A stretch of DNA of 64,000 nucleotides from Anisodus tanguticus (GCA_034509755.1 CM067555.1:7820142-7884141), one strand, 5' to 3'. Positions 1 to 12,087 are shown, numbered from the stretch's first letter. A program made the numbers and translations. Notes: generated by a model not told the origin, from the letters alone.

Positions 1-227
1 TAATCAATCTAAATTTAGCTAAATATCTAGAACTTTTGGTTCATTAAGGAGTATGTGCATTATAGTCCTTGGATCTATCGTCCTCTGGGAAAGGCTATGT
101 TGCTCGGATTCTCCAAAAAGGTTATTATACTTGTGACCGGTCCTCCAAAAATGCCCTACTTTTGAAGGATCCGACATGCATATACTGATATTTCAGAAGA
201 GTCCGAGCAAGTGGAAGGTCTTGTCTG

Positions 228-2614
228 TCATTCTAGTTGCTTAATTTCTTCAATCATTTTAATCACTTCATCCATTGAAGGCCTCATGTCAGGCACCTTT
301 GTTACACATGAAAGTGCAATTTGAAGCATATGCACCATCTCTTCTTCAATATTCTTGTACTTCATCAACTGTACATCAAAAACTTCAGCTGTCCATTCTT
401 CTTTAACAATGGCTCGTACCCATCTAGGCAAATCGACTATGTCATCGTGCCCTGGCAACGGGAGAGGGGATTTGCCAGTGAGCAACTCAAGTAGCAATAC
501 TCCAAAGCTATAAACATCGGATTTTTGTGTGCCTTTTTGCGTTTCAATCACTTCTGGAGCGCGGTAACCAGCACCCTTATACTTGATGGATGTGTAATTC
601 ATTAGAGGGCTTAAGCCAAAATCAGAAATGCAAACATATAGGTCCTTTGTAAGAAGTATATTGGATGATTTGATGTTTCCATGAGTAAACTTCACTCCAC
701 CTACAGAGTGGATATGTGCAATTCCTTTTGCTGCTCCTAGAGAGACCTTCAATCTGGTATCCCAATCTAGTGGTGTTCTTCCTTTACCTCCGTTACCTGT
801 TATAGCCAATATCATAACATAAATAAAGCCCAAAATAAGAATCAATAGTAATCTGCAGCAGGTGACGAAATTGAAGTTTCAATTAGAGTTGAGCAAAAAT
901 ATACCATGCTAGGTCCGATGACAAGCTAATAGTAGGCATACATTCATAAACAAGATTTCTTGTTCCCACATTCATAAACAAGATCATGCAAGTACAAAAC
1001 AACAATTACTACTACACCTCAGTCTCAAGGGAGTTAGTTTCGGCTATATGAATCCCCACCAATCATGTTGCTTCATTTAAGTTGAGATCGTAAAAATAAC
1101 GCCCGAATTGCAGTAATTATTAATGAGGCTTTTTCATGTTTTACCAGTCAACCGAAATTAATTACGGGCGCTAGCCAAAATATACAAAACATATGCATTG
1201 ATTATGTATATTTATGTATATTATATGTATATTTATACTTAAATATACAAAATCTATACATTTGCTGGCTATTTTGTAATTAAATCGCCGAATGACATTG
1301 GACTGTAATTATCTTTATTAATGTCATAATGTGCAACAAGCATGATTTGGCAAAATGGTCTAGAAAGTGGTAAGATGAGGTTGTAATTTTAAGAAGAGTT
1401 AAGCAGCATATACCATGCAAGGCTGATGACAAGTTACCAGCAGGCTTGTACTCATAAACAAGAAGTTTATCATCCTTGGAGTAATAACATGCAAGCAATG
1501 ACACTATAGTAGGGTGCCTTCTAATCCTTCCCACAATGTCCATATGTTGTTCAAACTCCTTTTTAACAACCCTTACTTCCCTCAGCCTTTTCACCACTAC
1601 CATTGTTACCTCATCCAAGGCAACTCTGTAAGCACTTCCATAACTCCCTTTACCAAGAAAATCAGCAGAAGCACTTAACAAATCCTCAAGATCAAAGTTG
1701 TAGGAACACCCTTTAAAGAACATCAACTTGTTCTTTTCACATTCTTGCACCCCATTAGCCTCTTTCTCTTCAACCATGCTTGTGTTATTACTAACTTTCT
1801 TGTTCAAATAGCATAAGGAGATCAATAAAACAAGGAGAAAAATCACAGAAAGAGCACCTATTGCGATCGCAATGATAGTTCCAGCACTAAGTTTCTTAAA
1901 GTTGGCACCTTTATGTGATGGAGAACTTGAAGAACAGCTACTCAGTGGTGTTCCACATAAATTAGAGTTTCCCACAAAAGAAGAAAATGGAAACTTCTCG
2001 AGGGAATGTGGGACTGATCCATTTAACATGTTGTAACTCAAATTCAAAAGACTTAACCTTGATGCATCAAGATTAGGAATTGCTCCAGACAATGCATTGA
2101 ACTGTAGGTTCAACACAGATAGTCGAGTTAAATTCTTGATCGTAGAGGGAATTTCTCCTGTAAAAGAGTTAAAGGAGAGATCTATTACACCAAGTCTCGG
2201 AGAAAAAGTAGGAATATCACCAGAGAAGTTATTATGTTGTAGGTAGATAGAGTGGAGAGAAGGGATAGAAAGGATATCAGAAGGAAGATTTCCATTTAGA
2301 TTGTTTGATCTTAAGCTAAGGACTTTGAGAGCATCTAATTTTCCTATACTATTGCTTGGAATATGACCAATAAGTCCAACACCAGGCAGATGAATTGCAT
2401 TGACTCTTGTTCCATCTTTGTTGCAAGTTATTCCAATCCAAAAATTGCAGATTGGAAAAGAAAAGTTCCAGTTGAGTTTTCTAAGATGTGGGACAGATGC
2501 AGCAAATTGAAGTAGAGCCTGTTTGTCTGAATCAAGATTAGCAATGATGTGAGGAAGAATTGCTAGCAAGGGGAGAAAAATGGCAATAGTTGAAGGTAAA
2601 TTTTGTAGTTTCAT
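228..2614 (-). CDS. LRR receptor-like kinase, probable inactive (subfamily III type), 589 aa
   Basis: Two exons on the minus strand, 2614..1414 and 796..228. The intron (1413..797) has a GT donor and an AG acceptor, and the phase closes on a Gly codon, giving 589 aa. Order seen: hydrophobic signal peptide (about residues 1-26), LRR N-cap with paired Cys, about five LRRs (70-205), a Ser-rich stretch, one membrane segment (about 244-270), then a kinase-like domain from about 308. Kinase features: glycine loop GKGSYGSAY (322-330), VVVKR with K342 in the ATP-binding lysine position, HGN instead of HRD (439-441), and DFG kept (459-461). Replacement of the catalytic-loop Arg-Asp is typical of atypical/inactive LRR-III receptor kinases of the At5g58300 kind (from family knowledge). 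Likely plasma-membrane signalling or scaffold protein; ligand unknown. The domain layout and length are normal for the family. The start Met is followed by a good signal peptide. It could retain weak kinase activity. Confidence 0.93.
884..1000 (-). repeat. Decayed duplicate of the receptor-kinase exon 1 end inside its intron
   Basis: This intronic stretch aligns by eye with 1393..1500, the last part of exon 1 plus its splice donor. Shared words include ATACCATGC, GATGACAAG and CATAAACAAGA in the same order, with substitutions and a small gap. The copy no longer codes. It looks like the remains of a tandem duplication between receptor-kinase paralogues. Confidence 0.75.
1001..1080 (-). repeat. 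SINE/RTE-tail-like repeat fragment
   Basis: Contains the motif TCGGCTATATGAATCC followed by a CATTTAAG word, next to ACAACAATTACTACTAC. The same motif set appears at 21385..21500. It matches the 3' region of common plant short interspersed repeats as I know them. Only a fragment, without visible target duplications. Confidence 0.4.
1140..1290. repeat. AT-rich MITE-like sequence with TATAC palindromes
   Basis: Many TATAC/GTATA words lie between ATTACGGGCGCTAGCC on the left and GCTGGCTATTTTGTAATTA on the right, which are loosely inverted. Similar TATACA-rich DNA occurs at 11700..12060. Possible degraded fold-back MITE; boundaries are not secure. Confidence 0.3.
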
Positions 2615-2639
2615 TATGTTTAACTACTAGGGTTGTGCA

Positions 2640-4898
2640 AATAATGCAAGAGCATGAAGCAAAGTCAGTTGGTTCCTCTTGTAAAGTACAGCCCATAAGC
2701 CATTGTGTTGGGAAAATTAATTAGTCTGCACAAGATATTTAGTGAAAGGATTTTAGACCCCCTTGCAGGAAAACTTAGTCCAGAAGAATTAGTTTTCAAA
2801 TCACAAATTTTTATATTAATAATAATCAAGTTAAAATAGTTGTTACAAAAAAAATTACTATAAAGAATTTAAGCGTAATATTATAAATCACCAGAGAAGT
2901 TAGTGTTACGAAATCAAACTTACCACTTTAGTTTTCTAGCTATAATAATTTTGTGGATAAAGTGGTCTAACTTGATCGACCTTATTGATACAAAATAACA
3001 TAAGTGACTTTAGCAAGTAATTTATCATACTTGGATGGATAATTATATATGAAATTATCCCTTCATTGTATATTTTGGTCTGAAGTCCTTTTGGTGAAAA
3101 AAAAAAAGGTCATTCTTTTCCATTGTTAGAACCATCATGGTAAAGAAAGCATAATGCCTGAAAATTCCAACTAAAGATCGAATACTTTGTTTACAAATGC
3201 ATTATCCAAAACAAACAATTCAATTAGAAAAAGAAATAGAGGTAAAGAAAGAGAGGGATGATAAATCCCTTGAGGGGATTTCCTATTAGAGATACTTGGT
3301 TGCACGTTCTTGATGAAGATTTGGAACATCTTTATTAAAGATTTTGTAATATACTTGGAAGGGAAGAAGCATTGACTTTATAAATAAGTAATTATTTATA
3401 TACACACAACTACTAGTCTACTTCTATCCTTCATGGGTTGGTTATATGCTCAGTACAATAACAATATGTATATAGAGAAAACTATAAATAGATAATAAAG
3501 TGTTGAGGTTGTGTAGCGGAAGTAGATAGACTATAAGATTCAAAAGTTTTCATTTATTTCTTAAAGTACGTGACAAATGAAAGTACATCACATAAAATGG
3601 GACGGATAAATATTTTTTTCCCATTATTATGACTATATATAACATATCAAATAAAAAAAATATCTTTTTGAAAGTATTTTGACAAAGTTTACATATCAAC
3701 CCAATTTGGACCGCATATTAACTCATTTTTAGATGGGCTGGAATGATATGATGACCCGCCTAAATATAAACGGATTGAACGGGTTATAATTTTATGGGCT
3801 AATTTTGACACCCGTAAGCGGAAGTAAATGTTCTAGCGCTAGCCAAAAGCTGAAGCTTAATTATTTAAGCAAGTTTGAGATCTAAAAGGCACAGAGGTCC
3901 TTCATGACTTTTTCAATGAGGAAAACTAGAATCAGCCACATACGAAAGATTTCATGATTCCGGAATCAGTAACGCAAGAAGACATTGTACATTGACCCTT
4001 TATGATTGTATTTTCTTGGGCAGTTTGAAAATTGTAATGGCATTATCTATCTTACAAGAAAGTATACTAAATTATGAAAGTGAACACCACTTTAGAACGT
4101 ACATGAAAAAGGTGATCCCCTCATGAGGATACAAGAGATGATAAAGAATCAAATGATGGGCACAGTTATAAGATACATATTTCAGGGGAAAATAGTACGT
4201 ACGTAGTGAATAGTGAAATAGTCGACGTAAGGTGAGTACAAGTTTATTAAAAAAAATTGTATCTATTTTTCAATTATATTTCAAACAATAATTAAATATT
4301 AATAGATTTTCACCTTTAGTTAACCTTTCGACTCACACTTCAAATTCAAAGTGAATTAGAAATACAGCTTACTGCGACCCAATATATTCGGGCTTATTCA
4401 TGAAAAAGGGGTAAGTTACAAGAAAATCAAATATACATTTGTTTGAATTTTTAATCCCATTTAATAAAAGATTAAAAAAAGAGTTATTATAAAAAAAAAA
4501 AATCGGCAAAATTTTGTGCTGCCCATTTGGCATAAGTTGTAGGCATCATTAATTCCTATGAGGCAAGAATTGAGACATTTCAATAATCTAGAGATAGTAA
4601 GCTCCGCTCAATTCACCATAAGTTATGTCTCATAGGCACAAGTTGCATATGTTGCTCATTTGTTCATAAGTTATGATGACTGATAAGACTTGTTATAATT
4701 TTTCTACCTATCGTGTTATATTAGTCACAAGTTGTGGTCTCTTGACAAAGTTGCATGTGTAATTCAATTGTTCCTCCACTTTATAAAGAGTTATTCTTGT
4801 ACAAAATTTTGTAAGTTTACCAACTTCTGGGGAACCTCAAAGATACAGGTTTGAAGTTGCGAAAATCCTGTCTGAGTTGGGAGGGTCACATACATGAC
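2640..4898. other. AT-rich intergenic DNA upstream of the receptor kinase, no gene seen
   Basis: No open reading frame with recognisable family features. It includes the presumed promoter of the minus-strand receptor kinase just above 2614, which has no motif I would call with confidence. Around 3700..3830 a G/C-richer stretch (GACCCGCC, ACGGGTTATA, TTTTGACACCC) resembles one end of a hAT element, but I could not find the partner end. Confidence 0.5.
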
Positions 4899-5030
4899 TG
4901 AACTTCAGACACATGACAAAAGTTCATATTATTTTGTATGAACTTCAGGCACATCTGGCTGAAGTTCAAGTAACTTTTCATGTACTTAAGACACATATGA
5001 CTCAAGTTCAAGCTTTCTTAATGAACTTCA
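4899..5030. repeat. Degenerate ~41-bp tandem repeat, interrupted by the Copia element
   Basis: Units begin near 4899, 4939, 4981 and 5022 with TG(A/T)ACTTCAG/AAGACACAT, a period of 40-42 bp. The fourth unit is cut after TGAACTTCA by the 5' LTR and resumes after the 3' LTR at 11063 with CTTCATGTACATATGG and further related words to about 11150. The array was therefore present before the retrotransposon inserted. Confidence 0.75.
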
Positions 5031-5449
5031 TGTTGGAAATAATTCAAAGGATGGAGCAATTTTAATGAATTTGTAACTGTAGCTTGATTTTTGCCCCTCT
5101 ACTGATTTCTCTCATTAATTTCCTCTTCAGTTACAATTTGTTTTCTGCTTTAAAATGATCATTTGGGGTTGCTTTTGAAAAACATACAAAATATTCTTCT
5201 TATCTTATCTTCTGAGAATTCTTGATTCTGAGCATAGTTATGGGTTCCTAATTTCCCTTATTTGAGTGCACATTAGGGGAAATTGCTATGTAAAATCTTG
5301 GGGGGCAACGCCAAATTCGATTGCACCTAGTCGGGGCGAATTTTTTTTCTAAGACATTGTTCATTAACACGTCACAACTTCACATATATATCAAATATTA
5401 TGCCCTCTTACCTAACCAGTTTTTTATTTTGCAATACTCAGTTCTTATA
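5031..5449 (+). repeat. 5' LTR of the Copia element (419 bp)
   Basis: Starts TGTTGGAAATAATTC and ends GTTCTTATA, so the expected terminal CA has become TA. It matches 10609..11062 over its full length. No convincing tRNA primer-binding site follows; the bases after 5449 are AT-rich and may be mutated. Confidence 0.92.
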
Positions 5450-5486
5450 ATTTAGAAGCAGAATTCATCAACTGCAATTTCAAATC

Positions 5487-6450
5487 ATGGATTCGTCCTT
5501 CTACAAAGCCCTTCCTGATCTATCTAAATCGAAGCACTCGATGGTACGAATTACAAGTGGTAGGCTCAGAAGCTTTTGATCTTCTTCGAGCAACTCGAGG
5601 TTGATTATATCCTCACAATTGATTGTCCTCAACATCCTGCTACGGTTTCCACTGATGATGTTGCAATTACCTCCAACATCGATGAACATATTGCAAAATA
5701 TGAAAAACACAACAAATTCGTTAGAGGTCATCTTCTCAGTCATATGACTAATGCTCTCTTTGATCTCTTCATCAATAATAAATCTGCTAAATCTATTTGG
5801 GAGACTTTGGAGAAAAAATATGGGACTGACGATGCCGGTAAAAATAAATATGCTATTGGGAAATGGTTATAGTTCAAAATTGTTTATGATAAGCCAATCA
5901 TGGATTAAGTCCATGAGTACGAGAATCTAGTTGTTAATATTCTGGATGAGGGTATGAAGATGTGCGAGGTGTTGCAAGCCAATGTTCTGATCGAGAAGCT
6001 TCATGTTTCGTGGTCCAATTGCCGCAACTATCTCAAACACAAAAAGAAGGATATGTCGCTGGAAGAATTGGTCAGCCACATGAAGATTGAATAAGCCAAC
6101 AGATTGAAAGATAAGGATTCCTCTCCCTATGAACTTTCTGTTAAAGCTAACATTGTGGAGTCTGCTTTTAAAAAATATAACAGGTTTCAGAAACAAAACA
6201 ATGGTGCTGGTAACTTAAAAAAGAACCAGAACCGGAAGCAACTTGGGGTCCACAACAAAAAAGCTGGAAATTTTAAGAAAAACAACAAGTTTGAAAAGGG
6301 CAATAGGGGCTGCTATGTTTATGGAAAAACGAATCACAAAGCATGACAATGTTACAACCGCAAAGATGTTCCTAACAATAGCAAAAAACCGGATCAAAAC
6401 AAGAGTCAAGCCCATATTGCAGAAGAAAAAAGCGACAGTAGTTTCTGAAA
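5487..6450 (+). pseudogene. Copia gag remnant
   Basis: A gag start follows the LTR at 5487, but the frame changes near 5575. The central gag part is readable at 5576..5872 and ends in stops near 5872 and 5907. The C-terminal part (about 6104..6346) has a Lys/Asn-rich stretch and a zinc knuckle in which one Cys has become Tyr and a stop falls inside the knuckle. It normally packages the element RNA; here it cannot be translated as one protein. Confidence 0.85.
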
Positions 6451-6459
6451 TCAACATGG

Positions 6460-9400
6460 TTGACAACAAAACTAAATGGATCATCGACACTGGAGTGACC
6501 AAGCACTTTTGCTTTGATAAAGAACTATTTACTCAATTCTCAAAAGTTGTAGAAGGAGAGCAAGTCTTCATGGGAAACTCTAGCAGCTCCGAGGTGCTTG
6601 GTAAAGGAAAAATTCTCCTTAAGTTGAATTCTGGAAAATCTTTATCTTTGCAAAATGTGTTGTATGTCCCCTCCCTTTGTAGGAACTTAATTTCCGGTGC
6701 TCTTCTGAATAAAGCTGGTGTGAAACTTATTTTTGAGGGTGATAAATTAGTTATGTCCCGTAATGGAGAATTTGTGGGGAAGGGATACTTGTCTGGAGGG
6801 TTATTTATTTTAGAGACTGAATTTCTTGTTGTGTTTAATAATAAAACTTCTACTTCTGCTTATTTTCTTGAGTATGTTGATCTTTGTCATGGTAGATTGG
6901 GACATGTAAATTATGGCTCTATGAAACATTTGCAAAACATGTCCTTAATACCTAATCTAGTTGGAAATGGTCAAAATAAATGTGAAATTTGTGTTGAAGC
7001 TAATCATTCTAGAAAACCTTTCAAGACTGCCACTAATAGACAAACGGGATTACTTGAATTGGTACATACGGATTTAGATGACTTTAAAAATACTGAAAGC
7101 AAAGGTGGCAGACGGTATTAAATTACATTTGTTGATGACCATTCTAGATATACCAAAGTGTATCTTTTGAGAACCAAAAATGAGGCTGAAAAAATGTTTT
7201 TAATTTACAAGGCAGAAGTAGAAACCAATTGGACCGTAAGATTAAGAGACTTAGGTCCGATAGAGGCGGTGAGCACGGACCAACCTTTTTAAAGGAACTT
7301 TGTGAGAAAAATGGTATTATTCATGAATTCTCCGCTCCATATACTCCCCAACAGAATGGCATTGTTGAAAGGGAAAATAGGATCCTTAAGGAGATTATGA
7401 ATGCAATGTTGATTAGTTCTGGGTTGCTCAATAATATGTGGGGGAGGTCGTACTTTCTGCTAATTATATGTTAAACAAAGTGCCCCATAAGAAACTAGAC
7501 AAAACCCCTTATGAGTTGTGAAAAGGGCATGGACCTAATCTAAAATACTTGAAAGTGTGGGGGTGTTTAGCTAAAGTGGGTTTACCTTCCTTTAAACGGG
7601 AAAATATTGGTTCTAATACTTTTGATGTTGTATTTATTGGTTATGCTGGAAATAGTGCAGCTTATAGGTTCATGGGCTTGAATGATAGATCTGTGTGTGA
7701 ATCTAGAGATGTTGATTTTTTTGAGAATATTTTTCCTCTAAAGAAAAATGATGTTTCTCATGATGTGTCCATTTCTGTTTCTTCTTCTTCTATGCCTTTA
7801 CCTTCTCCTATTGTTCAAGCTGATGCTATAGAACCTAGGAGAAGTAGGAGACGTAGAACTGAAACTAGCTTTGGTCCTGATTTTTTGACTACTTTTCTAA
7901 CTAAACTCAATGATGAGGATGAACTAGTTGAATGTTTTCACGTGTTTGATGATGAGCCTAAAACTTTTGAAGAGGCTATGAGTTCAATTGATGCTAATTT
8001 TTGGAAGGAAGTTGTTAATAGCGAAATAGAGTCTATCATGTCAAATCATACATGGGAACTTGTTGACTTGCCTAAAGGAAGCAAAGGCATTGGTTGTAAA
8101 TGGATCTTTAAAAGAAAAACTAAAATTGATGGTTCAGTTGAGAGGTACAAGGCAAGACTAGTAATTAAAAGATTCACACAAAAATTTAGTGTTCTTTTAC
8201 ACTTACTCACCAGTAACTAAGATCGCCACAATACGTGCTTTACTTGCATTAGCTTAAAGTTATAAGTTGATTGTACATCAAATGGATGTAAAAACTGTTT
8301 TTTTAAATGGCAACTTAGAGGAGGAAATTTATATGGTACAACCTCCTGGTTTTGTGGTTCCCGGACAGGAACAAAAAGTGTGTAAGTTAAAGAAATCTTT
8401 GTATGGATTAAAACAAGCTCCAAAACAGTGGTACGAAAAGTTTCATAAAACTATTCTTAGAATTTAATTTATTGTGAACTGCGTTGATGCTTGTGTGTAT
8501 TCAAAAATGTTTGGCTCTGATTGTGTTATTGTCTGCTTATATGTAGATGATATGTTGATTGTTGGTACACATATTGATGATATTAATGAAACTAAAATGT
8601 TTTTATCCTCTCAGTTTGAAATGAAAGACTTAGGTGAAACAGATGTGATTTTGGGTGTTAAGGTCACCAAAATTAGTAATGGTTTCTCCTTGTCTCAAGC
8701 TCATTATGTAGAGAAAATGTTAAAGAAATTTAACAGTTTTGATGTTGTGCATGTTAAGACTCCTAATGATTCTATCATTCACTTGAAAAAGAATAAAGGC
8801 AATAGTGTGTCTCAATCTGAGTATGCTAAAATAATTGGGAGTTTGATGTTTCTAATGAACTACACTCGACCTGACATAGCCTATGCAGTTAGTAGACTTA
8901 GTCGTTATACCCATAAACCTAGTAGAGAGCATTAGAATTCTCTTAAGCGTCTGTTGAAGTACCTTAGAGGTACTATGGATTGGGGTTTGCATTATGTATG
9001 ATTTCCTGCAGTGTTAGAAGGTTATTGTGATGCAAATTGGGTATCTGACAATGATGAGTTCAGTTATACTAGTGGATATGTATTCACTTTATGTGGAGCA
9101 ACGATCTCTTGGAAGTCTTCAAAACAAATTTGTATTGCTCGATCCACTATGGAGTTCGAGTTTATTGCTTTGGACTTGGTTGGGCAAGAGACGGAGTGGT
9201 TGAGAAACTTATTGGTAGACATTCCATTGTGGGGTCGACCTGCCCCCCCGTATCTCTACATTGTGACTCACATGCTGCTATTTGTGTTGCCAAGAACGGT
9301 GCATATAATGGCAAAAAGAGACATATATATGTTAGGCATGAATCTATGAGAACTTTGATAGTGAGTGGAGTGATCACTATGGAGTATGTGAGATCTGAGA

Positions 9401-9489
9401 GGAATATAGCAGATCCATTAACTAAAGGACTAAACAGGAGATTGGTCCTAGATACATCGAGGGGAATGGGGCTTAAGCCCGTTTGTTGA
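6460..9489 (+). pseudogene. Copia pol remnant (protease, integrase, RT, RNase H)
   Basis: Domains follow one another in several frames. Protease: WIIDTG near 6478. GAG-pre-integrase: HGRLGHVN near 6889. Integrase: an HTD motif near 7066, DRGGEH near 7260 and a Glu in VEREN near 7370. RT starts near 8050, with DVKTVFLNG near 8287, SLYGLKQAP near 8398 and the catalytic YVDD at 8538..8549. RNase H begins with GYCDANW near 9020 and ends with ADPLTKGL before the stop at 9489. Stops or frame changes occur near 7120, 7474, 7520, 8218, 8466, 8933 and around 9200. All catalytic motifs are recognisable, so decay is moderate. Confidence 0.9.
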
Positions 9490-9849
9490 GGAATTATGGT
9501 GGATACCCAACCTTGTTCGCGCAAGGTTTTCTTGTGGACTAACAAAGCCATGGAAAGACTCATATTTGTACATTTCCTATTCCTATGACAAGTACATTTT
9601 GTGAGGTTAAGCTTTTTAGCCTTTAATGAGTTCATAGCCCAAATTTTGGTGGTCCTGTTGAGACGAACTTGATGAATTCACCGCCTATATATTGAGAGGT
9701 TGAGCTAAGTCTCTTAATGGTTTCATATCCCAGGGTCTGGATGGTCTGTGTGATAGACTTGATGAAATTACCTACTTGAGTGTGAAGGTTTGGCCACCTT
9801 CTATGGAAGACATGGACAGTTTTTCTAGAGCACTCATGAGTATCCCAAG

Positions 9850-10350
9850 TATGGATGGCAATTGGGCGGGGAAGGTGCGGGTACCCCCTCTCTCGCACAT
9901 GTACCCGCCAAAAAATTTTATACCTGTCACCTACCCGCCACGGGTGGCGGGTACATTTTCAACATCCATATCTACCTAGACGGGTATATTCCTAAATCCA
10001 CACCCTCTCTACCACCCAAGTGGATATCCTCAAAATTCATTATTATTGGGCTTATGTGCTGCTAAAATTATGTGTGCTAAATTATTTGGGCTTTAAATAA
10101 ATATAAAGTTGTACAAATAAAATTATAGTTGGCGGGTATAAGCCGGGTGGGTGGATTTGAGGCGGGCGGGTGGATGCAGGGAGGGGGAGGCAGGTATAAT
10201 TGCAAATCCACCACCTACTCATACCCGCCTACTACCTGTCAAAGTTATACCCATATCCGCCTACTACCCGCCAAAGTTATACCTATACCCGCCCCAACTG
10301 GGGCGGGTGCGGTGCGGAATCCGCAAAATTGTACCCACCTGTCATCTCTA
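9850..10350. mobile_element. Non-autonomous hAT element (501 bp) nested in the Copia element
   Basis: Perfect 8-bp target duplication ATCCCAAG at 9842..9849 and 10351..10358. The ends are imperfect inverted repeats: TATGGATGGCAATTGGG on the left and, read inward from the right, TAGAGATGACAGGTGGG. The arms carry repeated GCGGG/CCCGCC words, a G/C-rich subterminal signature shared with the larger hAT elements of this window. No coding capacity. Confidence 0.9.
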
Positions 10351-10608
10351 ATCCCAAGTATAATGGCCTTTGTTGGTTGGTTATCGCGGAACTCATAATA
10401 TTTAAAGGTAAGATATGTGTTATTGGGAGTTATTTCTTATTTGGGAGAGTTCCAGATTCATCCACTCTCTTGATAAAGAAGTTGCCTAATTTTCACTATG
10501 TGTTGGTTCAATCGCAAGACACCAATACTTAAGTATCAAGACTACTTAGATGCTCAGAACTATTCTTGTTTGTGTTGTTTTATTTTTCCTTTGCATTTGT
10601 GGGGGATT

Positions 10609-11062
10609 TGTTGGAAATAATTTAAAGGATGGAGCAATTTTAATGAATTTGTAACTGTAGCTTGATTTCAAATTTTAATAAATTCGTAACTATAGCTTGA
10701 TTTCTGCCCCTCTACTGATTTCTCTCATTAATTTCCTCTTCGTTTACGATTTGTTTTCTACTTTAAAATGATCATTTGGGGTTGCTTTTGAAAAACAAAC
10801 AAAACATTCTTCTTCTTTTATCTTCTGATAATTCTTGGTTCCGAGCATAGTTATGGGTTCCTAATTTCCCTTATTTGAGTGCACATTAGGGGAAATCGAT
10901 GTGTAATATCTTGGGGGGCAACGCCAAATCCGATTGCACCTAATCGGGATGAATTTTACTTCTAAGACAGTGTTCCTTAACACGTCACATTTTCACATAT
11001 ATATCAAATATTCTACCCTCTTACCTAACCCGTTTATGATTTTGCAGTACTCAGTTCTTACA
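10609..11062 (+). repeat. 3' LTR of the Copia element (454 bp)
   Basis: Starts TGTTGGAAATAATTT and ends GTTCTTACA. It is 35 bp longer than the 5' LTR because the stretch ending GTAACTGTAGCTTGATTT is tandemly duplicated near 10640..10705. Confidence 0.92.
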
Positions 11063-12087
11063 CTTCATGTACATATGGTTGATATTCAGACATTTCTGCT
11101 TGAAACTCAAGCACATTCGATTGGAGTTCAGATATTTTTGCTTTGACCTTTAGTCACTTTATGCCTAAAGGCCATATGAACTTTTCATGTATAAATCAAG
11201 ACTCACTTCAACAGTAAACATTATACTTCAATTGTTATAAATTCAAACAATACTATTATTCAAATAATAAATGTGTTTTGTCTGATGTTTTCCAAATTGG
11301 ATACAAATTAAATTACATTGAAAAATTAGATACATGTTAATATCAGGGTGCAAACTGTAAACTAGGTACACCGTGGAAATTTATGGAAAAAGAGCAGTAC
11401 TAAAATATAAGAAAATCGATTGCTCTGCTCAAATCTTTCTATTCTAAAGATGGGATAATTCCCTAAATATGTTAAAATAGGACTCTAACTACCGTAGCTA
11501 ATAATACTATTCTATTTTCAAAATATACATAATAATTTATTTATAAAACATATACAATCTCCAACAAATCCTACAAAATTAGGCTCCCCAAACGTTGCCG
11601 ACCACCGCTGATCCACCGAAAAGTTATTAGGGCTTCGTCGAGAAATAAAATTTATATTCGTTTTTCTCCATCAAAATTTCTCTCTTTCGTTGGAGTTCTC
11701 TCCCATGACTTTCATAGCTTCTTCTCTCCATATACATATATATCATTTTATATTATTATATGTCATATGTATATAATAGTATAGCTTGACATACTCATGA
11801 CATATCTTGATATACAGTTACATACACAAGAGATACAAGACATACACAAACATTAGTGATATACACAATTGTGTATGTTGTATGGTGTGTGCATGCCATT
11901 GTATATACAGTGATACTTATGACATGCCATAAACATATATACACCCAACATCTACCAAACATACACCAAAAATACATCATACATATAGTGAGATACAATA
12001 TATATTGTTAAATATACACAATATACACACGATATACATGTGTATATTGTGTATATTTGGCTATCGTGGCTCTCGGATTTTTCCCCT
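11063..12087. other. AT-rich spacer with TATACA/TGTATA palindromes, no gene
   Basis: The first 100 bp continue the 41-bp tandem repeat found at 4899..5030. From about 11700 to 12060 the DNA is dense in TATACAC, GTGTATA and CATACA words that can fold on themselves, like an AT-rich MITE. No coding or RNA gene signal was found. Confidence 0.5.

Larger units (their letters stand above)
5031..11062 (+). mobile_element. Ty1/Copia LTR retrotransposon, complete in structure but coding-dead
   Basis: Direct LTRs at 5031..5449 and 10609..11062 enclose a gag-pol region in Copia order: gag, protease, integrase, reverse transcriptase, RNase H. The element is flanked by a perfect 5-bp target duplication CTTCA (5026..5030 and 11063..11067). 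A purine tract GGGGGA (10601..10606) sits just before the 3' LTR. Internal stops and frame changes are spread over gag and pol. By eye the LTRs differ at about 30-35 positions plus a 35-bp duplication, so the insertion is not recent. The 1.1 kb between the end of pol and the 3' LTR is long because a hAT element (9850..10350) landed there. Confidence 0.93.

Noticed and set aside
4899..5030. CRISPR-like repeat array
   Set aside because: Repeat units are degenerate, there are no unique spacers of constant length, and the setting is a plant nuclear genome.
10129..10532. Overlapping Pro/Tyr-rich frames
   Set aside because: Products of G/C-rich subterminal repeats of the 501-bp hAT element, not genes.
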